From Daphnia pulex (Eukaryota > Arthropoda > Branchiopoda > Diplostraca > Daphniidae), in the NCBI RefSeq assembly GCF_021134715.1, contig NC_060020.1:4154001-4218000 (forward strand): DNA of 64,000 bases. The letters are read 5' to 3'. The translations under genes and the position numbers were made by a program. Positions 12,120 to 23,472 of the stretch are shown here, piece after piece. The notes beneath the pieces were generated by a model. That model was not told the DNA's origin. It was given only the letters and a program-made list of their open reading frames with translations, and ran no database searches. The number at the start of each line of letters is the position of its first letter. The first letter of the stretch is position 1.

Positions 12120-12259
12120 GCTGCCCCGAGCTACTGCTCCTACGTCCCGAAGTATTACTGTGCGTAAAAGGAGTCGTCTAAAAAAAAGAAGTCGTGCCCG
12201 AACTGCAGTGCCCTGTCTGTCACCAACTGCATTCCTCATCGTGTAACCGATTCGCAATT

Positions 12260-13103
12260 ATGGGTAAATATTCTTAATTTTTCGAATTTTGTATCAATTC
12301 TATTTTTTTCTATTCGTTAATATGCCTGTTAAATTTAAACATTAATATTAAATATTATTTCATGTTTAGTCATCTATAGCGTCGTGTTCCTGTTGGGTGT
12401 TGTATCGTTGATGGCTGGATCGACCGCTGGTGTAACGATGTCTTCTTGGTATGGTGGATATCAAACCATAACGCCGCCGCCTTCCTACATAACTTACGCA
12501 ACGACGAGTTCCTGCACCGAGGTCTTCAAGTACTACACCACTAAAGCACCGGAGTTTGATACCACAACTTATGCTGCCCCGAGCCACTACACTAACGTCC
12601 TGAAGTATTACTCTGCCCCGAGTTACTACACCACCAAGGCCACGGAGTACTACATGACAGCGAATGCCGCCCCATCCGACTACACCGAGGCTCCCAAGTA
12701 TTACTCTGTTCTCAGCTACTTACTGCACCGACGCTCCTAACTACTTCTCTGTTCCCAGCTGCTACACCGAGGCTCCTGCTGATAACTCCACCAAAACAAT
12801 CGAATACTACACCGAAGCGGCAAAGTACTACTCTGCCCGGAGCTACTCAACTAGAACTGAGGCGGCCCAGGATTACGCAACATGACTTGCCACACGAAAG
12901 CTGCTCTTTCGTGCTACGTTGAACTGAAATACTACACTAATGCTCCAGTCTACTACACCACGACCTACGCTACACCTAGCTACAACACCGCAGCCGCCAA
13001 GTACTACACCGAAGGAGCCGCCTATTACACAACCACGTACGCTGCCTGGTATACTACATCGAGGAATTTAAGTATTATCCTGCTCCAAACTACTACCATC
13101 TGA
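12260..13103 (+). pseudogene. Tyr/Thr/Ala/Pro-rich repeat gene, copy B (frame-disrupted)
   Basis: First exon 12260-12263 (ATGG then GTAAATA); the second exon starts after TTTAG at 12370. It gives the clearest N-terminus of the cluster: MVIYSVVFLLGVVSLMAGST, a typical signal peptide, followed by SSWYGGYQTITPPPSYITYA and repeats such as APSYYTTKATEYYMT and TEAPKYYSV. The frame fails near 12715. The repeat reading then goes on in another frame to a stop near 12883 and again from about 12890 to 13100. No TATA box like that of copy A lies upstream; instead the copy follows straight on from the end of copy A, with a shared CTGTCACCAACTGCATTCCT-like leader. Role unknown, probably a secreted structural protein originally. 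Confidence 0.7.
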
Positions 13104-13295
13104 AGTTCATTTGTATTACACCAGCAATTCTTCTGATTTTGTCACCACTACTTATGTTGCTCCGACCTATCGAAGTTCTGAAGTATTTCACTGGATGTGT
13201 TGAAAGATTGCTGAAATACAAGATTGATCGATAAATCACGTCTATGTCTCTATATTCTCCTGAAGTACCTTTCCTCCTGCTGATAATTTCGTGAT

Positions 13296-13341
13296 GTGAG
13301 AAAATATTTCTGAGTGCCGTGAGAAAATATTTCTGAGTGCC
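13296..13341 (+). repeat. 23-bp direct duplication
   Basis: GTGAGAAAATATTTCTGAGT plus GCC occurs twice in a row, just past copy B. Confidence 0.85.
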
Positions 13342-16300
13342 ATGTAAACTCTAAACAATTGATCTTGCAAAACACAACAATAAAAAGTCAAACTTATTAT
13401 GTTTACATTTTAATAATAAAACTTTTTTATAATTTTTTTTTCTAACATTAAAATTCCAAGTCCAAGAATATTTCTCTTGAAAAATCCAAAGTTCACCTGC
13501 CATTATTTCTGCTAAGTCCAGACTTTTGTTTTTGAAAAAAATTTTTAAAAAATTCCCCCTACACCATATCATTAAAAATTTTTCGCGAAAAATGTTTTCG
13601 AAAATTTTATTATATACAAAGTTTATTCATAACAAAAGTTTATACAAAATTTGTATTTGAATTCATATTTTTCCTGTGGCCCCCAGGGGGGGGGGCCTGT
13701 CGCTTTCTCTACCGCGATAATAATATGATGCAAGTTATATGCAAATTATTATTTGTTTGGCGCAGAAAGCTTGTTTTATCTAGCAGTTCTCAACTGTGTC
13801 AAACCTGACATTGATCAGGTTGCCTCAGTCGTATACTGCATGATTGAATAAAAACTCAAAAGACGACAGATCAAACTATTTGAAGTCACAACACAAAATA
13901 CTGGCAGGCAAACAATAACACAAAAATTTTCAAGTCAGGAAGCCAGATGGAACAGCTCAGCTACAACAGCACAGCAACTTCTGGATCACACTGCAACCTC
14001 ATGCTGAATACAACGGTTCAATCAGTCTTCGTCACACCTTTCCCCATTTGGCTGCAACAAGGTAACCAACAGCGTTTAAGAAGTGTGGTTGTTATACCTA
14101 TTGAGGAAAAGAAAATTATTTTCGAGAAACACAACTGTGTACACACTCATTATAACAGAAGAATACAAAGAGTAACAGAACACTACGCAGTCCAACAGAA
14201 TAACTTTGATATCTGATTCAAAATTTCTATAGTAGCGGAGAAAATTGGTCTACTCTCTAGTCATGTTAACTAAATCTGTAGTACTTTTGCAAGACATTTG
14301 ATCAAAATGATTACTTTTTGCTGTTGCATGGGATGAGACGTAAGCCTAAGACAGGCAGCAAGACACACGAGGCACGCCATTTCGGCAATTCCAAGTCTGA
14401 GTTGAATGATTTGGCAAAGTGGTTTCTACATGCTAAATCACCTGTAAATTTTCACATCAACATTTTAAATTCAATAACAATAGGAACTTAACAATAAATA
14501 CCTTTTAACAGAGCTGCTTTTAATTTCCATCATGAGAAACGTGAAACGTCACGACCAGCAACCCATATCTTCTGCGTCTTGGAACAAAATGGCCGTTATG
14601 CGTCACTGCTGAAGACACTCGCGCTATCTGGTGGACATAATTTCAGCCACCTATTGACAGCCACCTATTGACAGCCATTAGATTCCTGTTCCAAATGACG
14701 GAACGCAACGGCTGGATGCAATGCTTGCTTCGAGACAACACGCAGTAGCTCAACTTGAATTCGACATGCCTTTCGGCTTTCACTAGCTGGCACGAAATGA
14801 AATTAATTAGCATGAACACCAGATTACTCCAGCAGCTTTCCCTATGACACAAATACACAAAGTTATTAGTTAGCTTTTCAGACTTTTTAACTCTTTCAAC
14901 ATAAAAATCTATAATATTAACAGAAAGTGTTGGGGGGTCAAACAAAAAATTAAACTTACAATTTTCTGAAAAAAAAAAAGAATGATTTTCCTGCCTGTGG
15001 CTGTAGGGCAACAGCACCAGTTATCTGTGTTAGAGTACATACAGTGAGTTGAGTTCCAATTCCAACTAACTTTGGCATCAAACAGTTAGTCATGTTGAAT
15101 CTAAAGGAAATATGTCAATAAATATTCCAACATTCATCCAATAAACTAAAGTTAATTACCTATTGCTCGTGCTCAACATTCAGAAAAATACAGCACATGT
15201 TGGTATGTGCCCTGCATTTGTTCACATTCTTCTCTTAAGCTGCTGCTGCTAACCTGAAGATTACCCATGGGTAAGCTTTAAGCTTTCCCTGTGACAGAAA
15301 ATACATCTATGACATCAAATAACAGTTTAAAACCGAAAGAAGAATAATACTTGCACGTCAATGAGTTATTTGTTGAAAAACATGTTCAGAAAAACAAACA
15401 TGTCCACACTGGGGTAGTGACCTACAAAGATCAATAGAAACTGCTGATAATTAGACGAATATTAACTAAGTCTGGGAACAAGTATTTAAAAAAATTGTGA
15501 CTAAGACATTATTGGTTTTTACCTGTATTAACTGCATGATGCATTCAGCAGAACGACGATTTTTAATAAAAGAGTTGGTGGTATAGTGATGGTAGGCTAC
15601 TCGCCTACTTGTATGCACTGTTTCCTTTCCCGTTCCTTCCTACAGGTTAGATTGAGGAATTTTGAATTTGATCCAGCAAAACAAACGGAATAAATCACAT
15701 CACAAACAAACTGCACAGAAACAAACTTGAATTTACTTATGAATTCATCGGTAATTTTCATGGAAAAATAGGAAAACTTTTGACAACCACTCAACACAGC
15801 AATCGGCCATCACATGAAAACGACGACGCCTATGCCATCTATTGGACACCTCTGACACCCCAATTCCAAAACGCAATTTAACTTTGGTTTGGCGACCGTA
15901 GAACTCAAAAGACAGAAGAACTCCACCGACATCCGACAATAGATTCCTTGATGAAAGAAATGCCTTACTAAATTCATCAACCATATGAAAGGTAAGCATC
16001 AATACCACCTATCACCACACTACTGCAATACTTCATGACACTTTCTTTAGCATCATCATTTCTCAATAACATATGGAGTAATGCTGTTGGTTGCAATGGA
16101 TTCCATTTTTACGGTTTTTTCATCATGGACATTTCAGTGTCCTTAGAAAAGGTAAAGATTGATATGCTTTATTCATTTTTTATATTTTCATTAATGTAAA
16201 ATTTTTTTTTACAGAGCACGCAGTTTCTTTATGGAATCGTGTGGTCCTGGCACGGAGATTCTTGTGCAATGCTGACCTTTATCCATGACGGAAGAGGGAC

Positions 16301-16630
16301 TTCCACCTACGTCCATCCTTATCTTCGCGACGAACGCTCATCTAGCTTCACTGCTACTAAACACAATGTTTTTCTTTACTGGCGACTTGGGCGAGTTTCT
16401 GGACCACTTCATAATCGCTTCCGTCCGCTGTTACACACCTGTGATTGTGCCCAGGTACTCAATAAATAGTTGCAATGGCAAAAGGCTTGAAAGTGTTAAA
16501 AGATGGTTACCATTAAAACATTTATTTTCTCATTTAAGATCAACAACACTTCCCAGTGACTAGTAACTGTTAGTTAATGACCGAAAAATCTGTACACAAA
16601 TAAATAAATCAGAAATTTCGACTCTAGTAT
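13342..16630. other. Spacer of the inverted cluster, no supported gene
   Basis: AT-rich DNA with a G run near 13687, a 14-bp direct duplication (CAGCCACCTATTGA twice, about 14644-14671) and short open frames only. A two-part open stretch (about 16127-16150 and 16216-16469, joined across a plausible GT-AG intron) has no recognised family and is not called. No repeat-gene copy is seen here. Confidence 0.5.
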
Positions 16631-17351
16631 TTAAGAGCCTCCCTGTACTGAACTGGAGAACCGTAGGTTTAGATGTAATATCCAGGGGTACCTTGATGGT
16701 GTAGTAACTCGGAGCAGTGGAATACTTCGCAGCTTCGGTGCATTAGGTCGGAACTGCCTAAGTAGTGATATAATACTCGGGTGCCTTGGTATTGTAGTAC
16801 TTGGGAGCATCGGTATGGGAGCAGAGCCTCGGTATGGTAGCTGAGGGCAATAGTGTAGTAAACGTTGTAGTGTAGTAACTGGAACCTCATTGTAGTATTT
16901 CGGTCCAACGTAGTACGAAGGAGCAGCCGCTGTGTAGTAATTCGGGGCAGAGTAGCGCTTGGGCACTTCGGTGTAGCATTTTCCCTTGGTGGCGTAGTAG
17001 CTGGGGACGGTGTAGTACTCCGACGGTGCCTCAGTGGTGTAGTACTCCGACTGTGCCTCAGTGGTGTAGTACTCCGACTGTGCCTCAGTGGTGTAGTACT
17101 CCGGTTGTTGCATACGTTTTTGTCGTGCAGTAAGACGGCGGCGTTGTGGTTCGGTATCCACCACCAAGAGACATCGGTACACTAGTGATTGACCCAACCA
17201 CCAAGGATACAACAACCAACAGCAGCACGACACCTTACTAGACGGTAAAAAATTTGAACAATTTTGAAGATTTTCAATAATAACAGGCATATTAACAAAC
17301 AGAAAAAAAATAGTGACACAAAACTCCATGTAAAAACACAATATTTACCAT
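16631..17351 (-). pseudogene. Tyr/Thr-rich repeat gene, copy C (frame-disrupted)
   Basis: Minus-strand copy. The start region reads AAATG directly followed by GTAAATA, one G fewer than in copies A and B. The signal-peptide region (VVLLLVVVSLVVGS) is in a different frame from the repeats EYYTTEAQS, EYYTVPSYYATKGKCYTEVPK and APNYYTAAAPSYYVGPKYY, and repeat-like reading later shifts again. It carries its own 27-bp repeat (17012-17092). Role unknown; same family as copies A and B. Confidence 0.65.
17012..17092 (-). repeat. 27-bp tandem repeat, three copies
   Basis: GTAGTACTCCGACTGTGCCT plus CAGTGGT on the plus strand, three and a half copies. On the minus strand it encodes EYYTTEAQS. It is a different unit from the 24-bp repeat of copy A, so the copies expanded separately. 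Confidence 0.85.
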
Positions 17352-17384
17352 TTGGCTGTAATACTCGGTGACTTGGTGTATTAA

Positions 17385-18126
17385 ACAGAAGCCTCAGTTT
17401 TGTAGTAGCTTGGAGCAAAGTAATACTTGGGTTCCTCAGTGTAGTAAAATGGGGCAGTGTACGTGGTGTGACCTCTTGGGTATAGTAGTTGGGGTCTTCG
17501 TATCTAGGTGTAGCGTGGGTTATGCTGTTGTAAACTGAAGCCTCGGTGTATTATTGCAGTTCAACGCAGTACGAAGGAGCAGCTGCTGTGTTGCAAGTCT
17601 GGGCTACGTAGTTCTTGGCCGCCTCAGTTGTGGTTGTGTACTTCGGTGCAGAGTAGTACTTGTACGGTTCGGTGTAGTACTCGACCGCTTCGGCATTGAA
17701 ATAAGCTGAAACCTCGGTGTAGTAGGCTGGGACAGTGTACTCGGTGGTGTAGTACTCAGGCGCTTTGGTGATGTAACTCGGGGCAGCATAATTTGTCGCG
17801 TAACTCTAGAGCCTTAGTGGTGTAGCACTTGAAGGCCTCGGCGTAGTAAGTAGACGTTGCTTGTGTGGACTTCGTTTCGTAGTAAGGCGACGGCGTGGTT
17901 TATTATTCCTTCGCTGCCGTTGCTTGGTATCTACCATGTCCAGGAGACATATGTACACCCGTGGTCGACCCAACCATTAACGATTCAACACCAAACAGCA
18001 ACACTGCGCCATTGTTAACTAAACTATAAACGAATTGAACATTAATAATCGAATATAACTAGTCGTATCAACTGAAAACAAGATAAGATTGATTCCCGAC
18101 TCGAATAAAAATGTATATTTACCCAT
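17385..18126 (-). pseudogene. Tyr/Thr-rich repeat gene, copy D (frame-disrupted)
   Basis: ATG at 18126 with the cluster's ATGG/GTAAATA first exon. The second exon reads a signal-like LLFGVESLMVGSTTGVHM, then YQATAAKE and a stop. Repeat-like Tyr/Thr/Pro codons persist beyond in other frames with several interruptions (about 17385-17880). The lower boundary is approximate because the repeats grade into copy C. Confidence 0.6.
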
Positions 18127-18174
18127 GATTGCGAACTGATAATGCGATGAAGAAGGTAGTTGGTGGCACATAGC

Positions 18175-18832
18175 GTAGGTCGTGGTGTAGAAGACTGGAG
18201 CATCAGTGTAGTATTTCTGTTCAACGTAGCACGAAAGAGCAGCTTCTGGGTTTTAAATCGAGACTGCATAATAATTGGCCGCCTCAGTTCTGGTTGAGTA
18301 CCTCGGGGCAGAGAAGTACTTTGCCGCTTCGGTGTAGTATTCGACCATTTTGGTGAAGTTATCAGCCGAGAACAGAGTAATACTTGGGAGCCTCGGTGTA
18401 GTAGGATGGGGCAGCATGCCTTGTCATGTAGTACTCGGTCGCCTTGGTGGTGTAGTAACTCGGGGCAGAGTAATACTTCGGGGTGTCAGTGTAGTGGCTC
18501 GGGACAGCATAAGTTGTGCATGGTATAAAACTCCGGTGCTTTAGTGGCGTAGTACTTGAAGACGTTGGTGCAGAAACTGATCGTTGCGTAAGTTGTGTAG
18601 GAAGGCGGCGGCGTTGCGGTTTGATATCCGCCATATCAAGAAGACATCACTACACCTGCGTTCGATCCAGCCATCAACGATACAACACCCAACAGGAGCA
18701 CGACGCCATAGTTGACTAAACAGTAGATATTATTTAATATTAATGTATAAATTTAAGAGGCATATTAAGAAATAGAAAAAAAAAAAAAAAATTGAAACAA
18801 AACCCAATGTATAAATAAGAATATTTACCCAG
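18175..18832 (-). pseudogene. Repeat gene copy B' with start codon lost
   Basis: This is the minus-strand partner of copy B. Upstream leader, first-exon donor (GGGTAAATATTC) and signal region match, but the start codon position reads CTG (18832-18830) where copy B has ATG. The repeat region (APSHYTDTPKYYSAPSYYTT, EYYMTRHAAPSYYTEAPKYY) is partly open at 18362-18520, yet it is in a different frame from the signal region. Lower boundary approximate. Confidence 0.65.
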
Positions 18833-18929
18833 AATTGCGAATCGGTTACACGATGAGGAATGCAGTTGGTGACAGATAGGGCACACTGCAGTTCGGGGAT
18901 GACTTTTTTTTTAGACGACTCCTTTTACG

Positions 18930-19641
18930 CACAGTAATACTTGGGGCCTCGGTGTAGTAGGCAAGGGCAGCATACATAGACGTGTAGAATTCCGGTGCCT
19001 TAGTGATGTAGTACTTGGGATTCTCGGTGTAATAAACTAGGCAGCATACGTTGTTGTATAATAGGCGGCTTCTTCGGTGTAGTACCTGGGGGCTGCGGTG
19101 TAGCGTGATCGTAGTGTAGTGAACTGGAGCATAAGTGTAGTATTTCTGTTCAACGTAGCACGAAAGAGCAGCTTCTCTGTAGTACGTCGGGACAGCGTAA
19201 TACTTGGCCGCCTCAGTTTTGGTTGTGTAAATCGGGGCCGAGTAGTACTTAACCGCTTCGATGTAGTATTCGACCGTTTTGGTGGAGTAATCAGCGGGAG
19301 CCTCGGTGTAGCAGCTGGGAACAGAGTAGTATTTAGGAAAATCGGTGCAATAAGTAGCTCAGAACAGAGCAACACTTGGGGGCCTCGGTGTAGTAGGATA
19401 GGGCAGCATGCGTAGTCATGCTCCGTCGCCTTGGCCCTTGGTGGTGTAGTAACTCGGGGCAGAGTAATACTTCAGGACGTCAGTGTAGTGCCTTAATCAT
19501 TAACGATACAACACCAAACATCAGCACTGCGCCATAGTTAACTAAACTATAAACGATTTGAACATTAATAATCGAATATAACTGGTGATATCAACTGAAA
19601 ACAAGATAAGATTGATTCACGAAAAATGAATATTTACCCAT
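18930..19641 (-). pseudogene. Repeat gene copy A' (truncated signal region, frame-disrupted)
   Basis: ATG at 19641 with the usual ATGG/GTAAATA first exon and the CAGTCGAGTGAGGATCTCCG leader upstream. The second exon (from about 19540) encodes MFGVVSLMIKALH and then a stop. Compared with copy A a segment is missing, so the signal region runs straight into the middle of the repeats. Downstream repeats match copy A, including a single TEAPADYST unit where copy A has five. Confidence 0.65.
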
Positions 19642-19844
19642 GATTGCGAACTGGCAATGTGACGAAGAAGGTAGTTGGTGACACATATGGCGCAGCAGTT
19701 GTTGCCGTGTCGGAGATCCTCACTCGACTGAGTTCCGTGGCTTTTCCTCTTGCCATTTAAACGACTTTTTCTCACCCTGACCCCTCTCTTAAGGCCTGCG
19801 GCTATTATACTTGCTTGATAATAAAGCAAAGCAAACACTTCCCG

Positions 19845-20966
19845 TTCTCACCCAACCTCTACACCACCGCATTGACAGTTTTACGTAATGATCTCCGTGA
19901 CCTTCGAAAGTGAAGGAAATGCAAACTGGCCTCTTCCTTCTGCAGGTTGACGTTGCCGTGGATGGGTGTAAAACAAACAATATCAAATTAATACCAAATG
20001 GTTATGGCTTAAAACGAATGGAATCACGATGCAGTACTCAGGCTCTTTGGTTAAGCAGCTCGGGGCAGCATAAGTTGCAGTGTAGTATTCTAAAGCCTCA
20101 GCACGACGCCACAGTTTACTAAACACTAAATAATTAGAACATGAATATGCATTAATAACTGACATAAATTTAAAAAAATAGGAGAGTTGATACACAATTC
20201 ATAGTAGAAAACTGGAAATTTACCCCTTCATAAAATGAAGAATGCAGTTGGGGACAAATAGTGCACGGCAGCTGTCGTCAAGTCAGAGATAATCACTCGA
20301 CTAATTATTTCGCCTTTTATCACCTTTTAAGAAACTAGACAATAACCAATTTGAACATTAATATTTAATAATTGGCATATTAAGAAATAAGAAAAACAAT
20401 AGAAATTGATACAAAAAATACAAAAAATAGATTATTTACTCGTGATTGCGGTTTAATGACAAATAGTGCTCAGCAGTTGTTGCCGTGACGGAGACGCTCA
20501 CTCGACTGATTTCTATCATCTTTTCACCCTCCTTTTATACGAATTTTTCTCACCCTGACCACCTCTTTAGCCTTGCGGCTATTGTACCTGTTTGATAATG
20601 ATGAAACACGTACCTTTCTCACCCAACCTCTCCGCCGTTGCATGATACGTATTACGTTATGATCTCCGCGACCTTCGAGTGTGAAGAAAATGCCAAAAAA
20701 CTGGCCTTTTCCTTCTTCAGGTTGACGTGGCTGGGGATGGGTCTACAAAAATCAAAATCAATACCAAATGGCTGAGCCTTGCGGACATTGTACCTGCTTG
20801 ATAATGGTGAAACACGTACCTTTCTGCTCTCTCACCCAACCTCTACCCCGTGGCATGACACGTTTTACGTTATGACTTATGATATCCGCGACCTTCGAGT
20901 GTGAAGAAAATGCCAACTGTCCTTTCCTTCTTCAGGTTGACGTGGCTGGGGATGGGTCTACAACAA
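19845..20966 (-). repeat. Inverted, degraded modules and leader remnants (right arm)
   Basis: Three module copies matching those at 10.5-11.06 kb lie at about 19845-19970, 20630-20745 and 20818-20966. Between them are leader remnants without a body: one near 20430-20560 keeps a TATA box (minus strand, 20532-20539) and the CAGTCGAGTGAG block but has ACG where ATG is expected. Another near 20090-20310 has a leader and a short second exon that ends within the Tyr-rich region and joins a module copy. Confidence 0.65.
20532..20539 (-). promoter_or_regulatory. TATA box of an orphan leader
   Basis: TATAAAAG on the minus strand, spaced from the AATCAGTCGAGTGAG block as in copy A. No intact gene follows. 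Confidence 0.5.
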
Positions 20967-23187
20967 CCATTATCAAAATGAATACCAAATGGCTGAGCCT
21001 TGCGGCTATTGTACCTGCTTGATTTCTTCGAACAGCATTTCGACAACAAATGACGGGATGCCTTAAGATATGAAAGCCACCTGATATTAGAAACGTGAAA
21101 AATACAATTCTACGGTGAAATTCAAAATTTTTCTGCGAGCCTAGGCCAATGCCAAACTGTAAGTGTAAGTCTAGGGCTAAAGAAAATAGATACGTACGTT
21201 TGGATGCGTTGCGACTTAGCTAGTGGCCACTGGCAACTGACACCAGATGCATCCATTCTTGAAACGAATAATGTAACCTGAGATGAAAACACCATTTAAT
21301 AAATGATGAACTTTTCATGAAATGAAATTGTCATGTTCTGATGATGTATTATGTACGATGTGTCATACCAACAAAATTAAAAGATGGTCCACGTTGATGT
21401 AGAGACACCGACGAACTTTCAATACATAAGCTGCATCCTCTCAGTCATAACCTAAAGATAAAAATGTCTTTAAATGACTTGGTCCGAGATAAACTTGTAC
21501 AGGGTAACACTGATCAGGTTTTCTAGACTGTTCAGATGAAAATGTCAATATTCTTCGCCCGGAATCTAACGCGATTCTCCAGCGTGGCAGATACAGCCTG
21601 TACCAAGCTTCTTCTCAGACGCTGACAAATGAAACATTTCAAAACACTCTCACGGTCTCACCCAGATCCTCTCTTAAAATACAACATGAACTACAATTAC
21701 GACAATATAGTAAACTAAACATTCCATAACTTTCTCAGCCAAATAGAAATAGCTTCTTAATAATATGATCGACTTCCACAGATATCTCATAAGGGATGTG
21801 CGACCATGGTATAATGTTTACAGCACCTATTGTTGATTCTAAAGTTCTAGTATCTACTTGTTAAAAAAACACATTAAGTGGAACCTACCAAACCTTCAAA
21901 CAATTCGATAATACATACAACCGGTTGTAAGGTAGCAAACAGCATTGGGAAGACACTTCAAATGTCATCGTATTGGGCACAACCTATCTACTGCAAAAAT
22001 AAAGCTGAAATAAATTGACTTGCAACTAAAATAATGTATTACTACCTGGAGGTCTGGGGTTGAACCATGTTGAACTGCTCAGACTGGGCACAGGTGAGAT
22101 CCAATGTCTTGAATTTGCTGCTCAGCCTTTTCAACTTGATCTCAATTTTTTACCAATTTCTTGCCTGTGGCATTGATGACGTTCTGTCAATAATAGTGAC
22201 ACGTCGTATGAGAGCAGCGAAAAATGGCCAGCTTGTGGACCCCGGACCCAAACACTCAGCGAATGGCTTGTAGAGTTGAGTCACGAATGCAATTTGCTCA
22301 TCGCATCCGCATCGCGACTATGCAATCTGGATACGGCCTTCAGGGTTTGAAACTTAAAACATTGCCAACGTCCATTTTCTCTTATATCTCTTAGAGGAAC
22401 AGAATCTAGAAAGCGTTTTGACCAGTTTTGACCCGCAGTTCGGCAGTTTATCCCGCGCACGATGAGTCAGTTGAGTCTCCTTTTGTGCTACTACAGCGCC
22501 TCTGACGAGGAACATCACAATCAATTTTCCCGCTTTATTCAAATTTTTTATAATTAGAAGATTAAGTAAATACAATACAAAACACACTGCAGTGACTGCA
22601 CCATGAATATACTAATGAATTAAATCTTAAGCTATTACTTATTCTTTTAAATAAATTTGGGGAAAAAAAAAACAATTAATTCCGAGACACAAGAGAGAAG
22701 AGACGCAATCAAGTAAGACATTAACTTGTTTTATTTGTTTCTGGATCAGTAATTACACTTTTTGTACTCACTCTGGCCAGCTATGTTTGAAGGGATTGCC
22801 GTGTTAATAATATAAAAATAAATTCAGAAAACGAAAATAATTATAAGACAAGTATCACAACGACAAACGACATTATGAACGCGAGAGGAAAAAAATAGAA
22901 ATGTGAAACGGTAGGGATGGGTGAGGAAAAATACAAGTTGAGTTGCAAAATAACTTGTAACAACAGAAAGGGGAAAAAAACGCAAGGAAAGAAGAAGTTC
23001 AGCTTACAGCACGATGGAAATGGGACCGAAGGCAGCGGCCAACACGAAGGCCAAGTCGGAATCAACAGTGACGGAAATTAGCACCTGTCCAACATCAACA
23101 ATAAAAGTGTAGCGTGTGCGATTAGTAGCACTATTCCGCATTATTCAATTATTGATAGATGATTGATGATCTCATGGCTGAATACAG
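20967..23187. other. Intergenic DNA, no supported gene
   Basis: No recognised family, repeat array or RNA gene is seen. A short minus-strand stretch, 23004-23084, has an acceptor, 26 hydrophobic-ended codons and a stop and might be a last exon, but nothing upstream connects to it. Confidence 0.4.
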
Positions 23188-23472
23188 ACAATAATAATAC
23201 GTTGGAAGAAGGGGAATTCATTCGCACCAAACAATTTCTTAATTCCTACCACTGAAATGCCAACGAAAGAAACCCCAACGACTGAAGTTCCGACCACTGA
23301 AGCCCTGACGACAACTACTCCAACTACAACAATTTCGACGACTAATAACGACACAAACACTAAACTCTTGTTGTACATTACCTGTAGTTTTGTTGCTCTG
23401 ATCGTGATGATCCTGATCATCGGATGCATCTACATGGTCATCGCCAAGAATTCACGCAAGTCAGTCAATTAA
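23188..23472 (+). CDS. Possible last exon of a small mucin-like membrane protein
   Basis: Open from an acceptor-like ATACAG at 23187 to a stop at 23470. From residue 24 (the ATG at 23257) the chain is 71 residues: a Thr/Pro-rich stretch (PTKETPTTEVPTTEALTTTT), a strong membrane segment (LLLYITCSFVALIVMILIIG) and a short basic tail (AKNSRKSVN). This is the layout of a single-pass type I protein with an O-glycosylated stalk. No signal-peptide exon was found upstream, so it may be partial or a chance open frame. The minus strand is also open across much of it. Confidence 0.35.
   Translation, partial: TIIIRWKKGNSFAPNNFLIPTTEMPTKETPTTEVPTTEALTTTTPTTTISTTNNDTNTKLLLYITCSFVALIVMILIIGCIYMVIAKNSRKSVN

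Noticed and set aside
15575-15660. tRNA-like start (GGTGGTATAGTGATGGTAGG)
   Set aside because: No B box and no closing acceptor stem; at most a decayed SINE fragment.
16127-16469. Two-part plus-strand open stretch with a plausible GT-AG intron (16151-16215), 95 codons
   Set aside because: No known family, no signal peptide, and a second plus-strand frame is equally open over the same bases.
23004-23084. Minus-strand terminal-exon candidate with a hydrophobic end (LAFVLAAAFGPISIVL)
   Set aside because: No upstream exon in the right phase was found, and 26 codons alone prove little.
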